From Cognatazoarcus sp050303815 (lineage in GTDB: Bacteria > Pseudomonadota > Gammaproteobacteria > Burkholderiales > Rhodocyclaceae): a stretch of 59,615 bases of DNA. Shown here piece after piece: positions 57,226 through 59,615 of this stretch (positions are counted from its first letter, which is position 1; each line of letters starts with the position of its first letter). Position numbers and translations under genes: made by a program. The notes under the pieces are model-generated. The model searched no databases. It was not told the origin of the DNA and saw only the letters and a program-made list of their open reading frames with translations. Location: the NCBI GenBank assembly GCA_050303815.1, contig JBNLCM010000150.1, forward strand, positions 1 to 59,615. The letters run 5' to 3'.

Positions 57226-59448
57226 ATGTCTCAACTTCTCAAAGATCTCAATCCCGAACAGCTGCGCGCCATCTGCATGGCCCCAGCCCACGCATTGATT
57301 CTCGCGGGGGCCGGATCGGGCAAGACCCGCGTCCTGACGACCCGAATCGCCTGGTTGATCCAGCAGGGCCTGGCAGCGCCGCCAGCCATTCTGGGCGTCA
57401 CGTTCACGAACAAGGCCGCTCGCGAAATGCGAACCCGCCTGTCGGCCATGTTGCCGCTGGATATCCGTGGCATGTGGCTCGGGACCTTTCATGGTTTGTG
57501 CAATCGACTGTTGCGTGCACACCACAGAGAGGCCGGCTTACCCCAGTTGTTCCAGATCCTCGACACCGCCGACCAGCTCGCCGCCATCAAGCGGCTGCTG
57601 AAGACGCTCGGTGTCGACGACGAGCGTTACCCGGCCCGCGACCTTCAGCATTTCATCAACGGCGCCAAGGAGTCCGGCCTGCGTCCCCACGCGGTCGATG
57701 CCTGGGACGAATGGGCCCGGCGGCGCGTCGAGCTGTACGTTGAGTATGAGGTGCAGTGTCAGCGCGAGGGAGTTGTGGATTTCCCTGAACTGTTGCTTCG
57801 CTGCTACGAGCTGCTCGAGCGAAACGAGCCGCTGCGGGCCCACTACCAGGCGCGTTTCCGCCACATCCTGGTCGATGAGTTCCAGGACACCAACCGGCTG
57901 CAGTACCTGTGGCTCAAGCTCCTTGCGGCCCACGGGGCGGACGACGGCGCACGTCTGTTCTGCGTGGGCGATGACGATCAGTCGATCTACCGCTTCCGTG
58001 GCGCAGAGGTTGGCAACATGCGGGATTTCGAACGTGAGTTCGGCGTGGCCGAGGTGATCCGTCTGGAGCAGAACTATCGCTCGTGCGGAAACATCCTTTC
58101 GGCCGCCAACGCGATCATCAGTCACAACCGGGACCGGCTTGGCAAGAACCTCTGGACCGAACAGGGCCATGGCGAGCCGCTGAGGGTGTTCGAGGCGTTT
58201 TCAGACGGCGACGAGGCCCGATGGATCGTCGAGGAGGTCAGGGCCCTCATCGGGGACGGCGCACTGCGTTCCGAGATCGCCTTGCTTTACCGCTCCAATG
58301 CGCAGTCACGAACCCTCGAGCACCAGTTGTTCTCGGCTGGCGTGCCCTATCGTGTCTACGGCGGGCTGCGGTTCTTCGAACGGCAGGAAATCAAGCACGC
58401 GCTGGCCTATCTGCGTCTGCTGGCCAATCCCGACGACGACACGGCCTTCATGCGGGTCGTCAATTTCCCGACCCGAGGCATCGGAGCCCGCTCGCTGGAG
58501 CAACTGCAGGACTGCGCTCGCACGTACCAGGGCAGTCTCTATGCCACGGTGCCCCATCTGGATGGCAAGCCCGGCAAGGTGCTGGGCGCCTTCCTGACGA
58601 TCATCGAGCGCATGCGAGCCGAAGCGCGCGATCTGACCCTGCCCGAACTGGTCGACCACGTGCTCGAACTCTCAGGCCTGCGCGCCCACTACCAGGCCGA
58701 GCGGGAAGGGCAGGACCGGCTCGAGAACCTGGACGAGCTGATCAATGCCGCAGCGAACTTCGTGTCGGAGGCTTCGGCTGCCGCCCCGGGGGGCGATTCG
58801 AATGACGTCGAGACCGTCCTCGCCGAATTCCTGAATCATGCTTCGCTCGAGGCCGGTGACCACCAGGCAGACGCCGGCCAGGACGCCGTGCAACTGATGA
58901 CGGTCCATGCGGCCAAGGGCCTGGAGTTCAACGCCGTCTTCCTGTCGGGACTGGAGGAGGGGCTGTTCCCCCACGAGAACAGCCTGCTCGAAGCCGATGG
59001 GCTGGAGGAGGAGCGGCGCCTGATGTACGTGGCGGTGACGCGCGCGCGCGAGCGGCTCTACCTGTCATTCGCCCAGTCGCGCATGCTCCACGGCCAGAGC
59101 CGATACAACCTGCGCTCGCGATTCATCGAGGAGATTCCCGAGGGGTTGCTGAAGTGGTTGACGCCCCAGGGGGGATCGCCCCGGACGCTCACCGGCGAGC
59201 CGGCGCCGTACTTCCGGCCCTCCGCGAACCCGTCGACCCACGCGCCGCGGCGGGCCTCGGCGCCGGCGGCGCCGTCTCGCGATCTGGCCGGTTTCCGGGT
59301 CGGGCAGAACGTATCGCATCCGCGCTTCGGCGTCGGCGTGATCCTCGACGCCGAAGGCAGCGGCGCCGACGCGCGGGTCCAGGTGAACTTCGGCCGCCAG
59401 GGCGTGAAATGGCTGGCGCTGGGCGTCGCCAAGCTGTCACCGGCCTGA
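57226..59448 (+). CDS. uvrD: DNA helicase II UvrD
   Basis: UvrD of 740 residues, the SF1A helicase of nucleotide excision and mismatch repair. The Walker A motif is AGAGSGKTRVL, followed by VTFTNKAAREMR, GTFHGLCNRLLR, the Walker B region HILVDEFQDTNRLQ, VGDDDQSIYRFRGA, LEQNYRS and the late motifs MTVHAAKGLEF and RLMYVAVTRARERLYL. The C-terminal Tudor-like tail (FRVGQNVSHPRFGVGVIL) binds RNA polymerase in E. coli. The start at 57226 is the ATG that gives the conserved MSQLLKDLNPEQ. A hairpin overlaps its stop. Confidence 0.96.
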   Translation: MSQLLKDLNPEQLRAICMAPAHALILAGAGSGKTRVLTTRIAWLIQQGLAAPPAILGVTFTNKAAREMRTRLSAMLPLDIRGMWLGTFHGLCNRLLRAHHREAGLPQLFQILDTADQLAAIKRLLKTLGVDDERYPARDLQHFINGAKESGLRPHAVDAWDEWARRRVELYVEYEVQCQREGVVDFPELLLRCYELLERNEPLRAHYQARFRHILVDEFQDTNRLQYLWLKLLAAHGADDGARLFCVGDDDQSIYRFRGAEVGNMRDFEREFGVAEVIRLEQNYRSCGNILSAANAIISHNRDRLGKNLWTEQGHGEPLRVFEAFSDGDEARWIVEEVRALIGDGALRSEIALLYRSNAQSRTLEHQLFSAGVPYRVYGGLRFFERQEIKHALAYLRLLANPDDDTAFMRVVNFPTRGIGARSLEQLQDCARTYQGSLYATVPHLDGKPGKVLGAFLTIIERMRAEARDLTLPELVDHVLELSGLRAHYQAEREGQDRLENLDELINAAANFVSEASAAAPGGDSNDVETVLAEFLNHASLEAGDHQADAGQDAVQLMTVHAAKGLEFNAVFLSGLEEGLFPHENSLLEADGLEEERRLMYVAVTRARERLYLSFAQSRMLHGQSRYNLRSRFIEEIPEGLLKWLTPQGGSPRTLTGEPAPYFRPSANPSTHAPRRASAPAAPSRDLAGFRVGQNVSHPRFGVGVILDAEGSGADARVQVNFGRQGVKWLALGVAKLSPA

Positions 59449-59470
59449 TCCGGCCACGGCCGGATCAGGC
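59443..59470. terminator. hairpin between uvrD and thiC
   Basis: A 13-bp perfect inverted repeat (59443-59455 with 59458-59470; realistically an 11-bp stem with a 6-base loop) overlaps the uvrD stop codon. No T-run follows on either strand. It is placed to terminate both convergent genes, but this is uncertain. Confidence 0.45.
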
Positions 59471-59482
59471 TCGAACCACGCC

Positions 59483-59615
59483 TCAGACCTTTCGATAGAT
59501 CTCCGCGCCGGCCTTGACGAACTCGACGGCCTTCTCCTGCATGCCGTGGGAGATGGCCTCGGCGTCGCCGATGCCCTGTTTGGCAGCGTACTCGCGCACG
59601 TCCTGGGTGATTTTC
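59483..59615 (-). CDS. thiC: phosphomethylpyrimidine synthase, C-terminus (partial)
   Basis: The last 43 residues of ThiC, cut by the window end. The stop is at 59483-59485. The sequence MKITQDVREYA-like start (here KITQDVREYAAKQGIG), followed by GMQEKAVEFVKAGAEIYRKV, matches the conserved end of ThiC just after its CX2CX4C iron-sulfur motif, which is not in the window. ThiC makes the pyrimidine part of thiamine. It is convergent with uvrD. Confidence 0.85.
   Translation of the reverse strand, partial: KITQDVREYAAKQGIGDAEAISHGMQEKAVEFVKAGAEIYRKV

Overview
The window is high-GC DNA with dense, often overlapping genes (ATGA/TGATG junctions). It suggests a flagellated, Gram-negative betaproteobacterium, probably of the Rhodocyclales type (Azoarcus/Thauera-like). 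This rests on gene order (ogt-xerD-ybaK-hns-plsY / tsaD / rpsU-yqeY-dnaG-rpoD-tRNA and leuS-lipoprotein-lptE-holA-proA), flhBA, H-NS, LPS-assembly genes and TonB receptors. The genus is an inference. I see no insertion sequence, prophage, CRISPR array, rRNA or plasmid origin.

Layout. 0-7.4 kb: cytochrome P460, rluE, a DUF192 protein, flhB-flhA behind a sigma28-like promoter, a small gene split by an in-frame amber codon, and glnS. 7.5-15.2 kb (module A): a good sigma28 promoter, a TonB-dependent receptor, a YfiR protein, a hybrid histidine kinase and a response regulator ending in GGDEF-EAL, in which GGDEF is degenerate and EAL is intact. 15.2-22.1 kb: an ECF sigma/anti-sigma pair, crcB-hrpA and a Ca-loop protein. 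22.2-30.7 kb: an orphan hybrid kinase, 5-oxoprolinase pxpBCA, an EI24 membrane protein, a CinA-like protein, a YgjP-like metallopeptidase and glyoxalase I. 30.7-35.5 kb: a hybrid kinase in an operon with an HD-GYP regulator, then a bacteriohemerythrin behind an FNR-like box. 35.6-46.7 kb: housekeeping genes (tRNA-Ile2, rpoD, dnaG, yqeY, rpsU, tsaD, plsY, hns, ybaK, xerD, ogt, proA). 46.9-51.2 kb: holA, lptE, a small lipoprotein and leuS. 51.3-56.3 kb (module B): a TonB-dependent receptor, an orphan ABC-type binding protein and a membrane diguanylate cyclase with intact GGDEF and I-site but dead EAL. 56.5-59.6 kb: a small unknown gene, uvrD and the 3' end of thiC.

The most interesting theme is c-di-GMP signalling. 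Modules A and B have the same architecture (outer-membrane TonB receptor, soluble periplasmic protein, inner-membrane sensor) but opposite predicted outputs: A should break down c-di-GMP through a phosphorelay and B should make it. A third locus (HD-GYP plus hybrid kinase) also feeds this pool. The sigma28 promoter in front of module A suggests that it is expressed with late flagellar genes. I propose modules A and B as receptor-coupled c-di-GMP switches. The domain content is visible in the sequence; the signal, the receptor-to-periplasm coupling and the physiology are inference.
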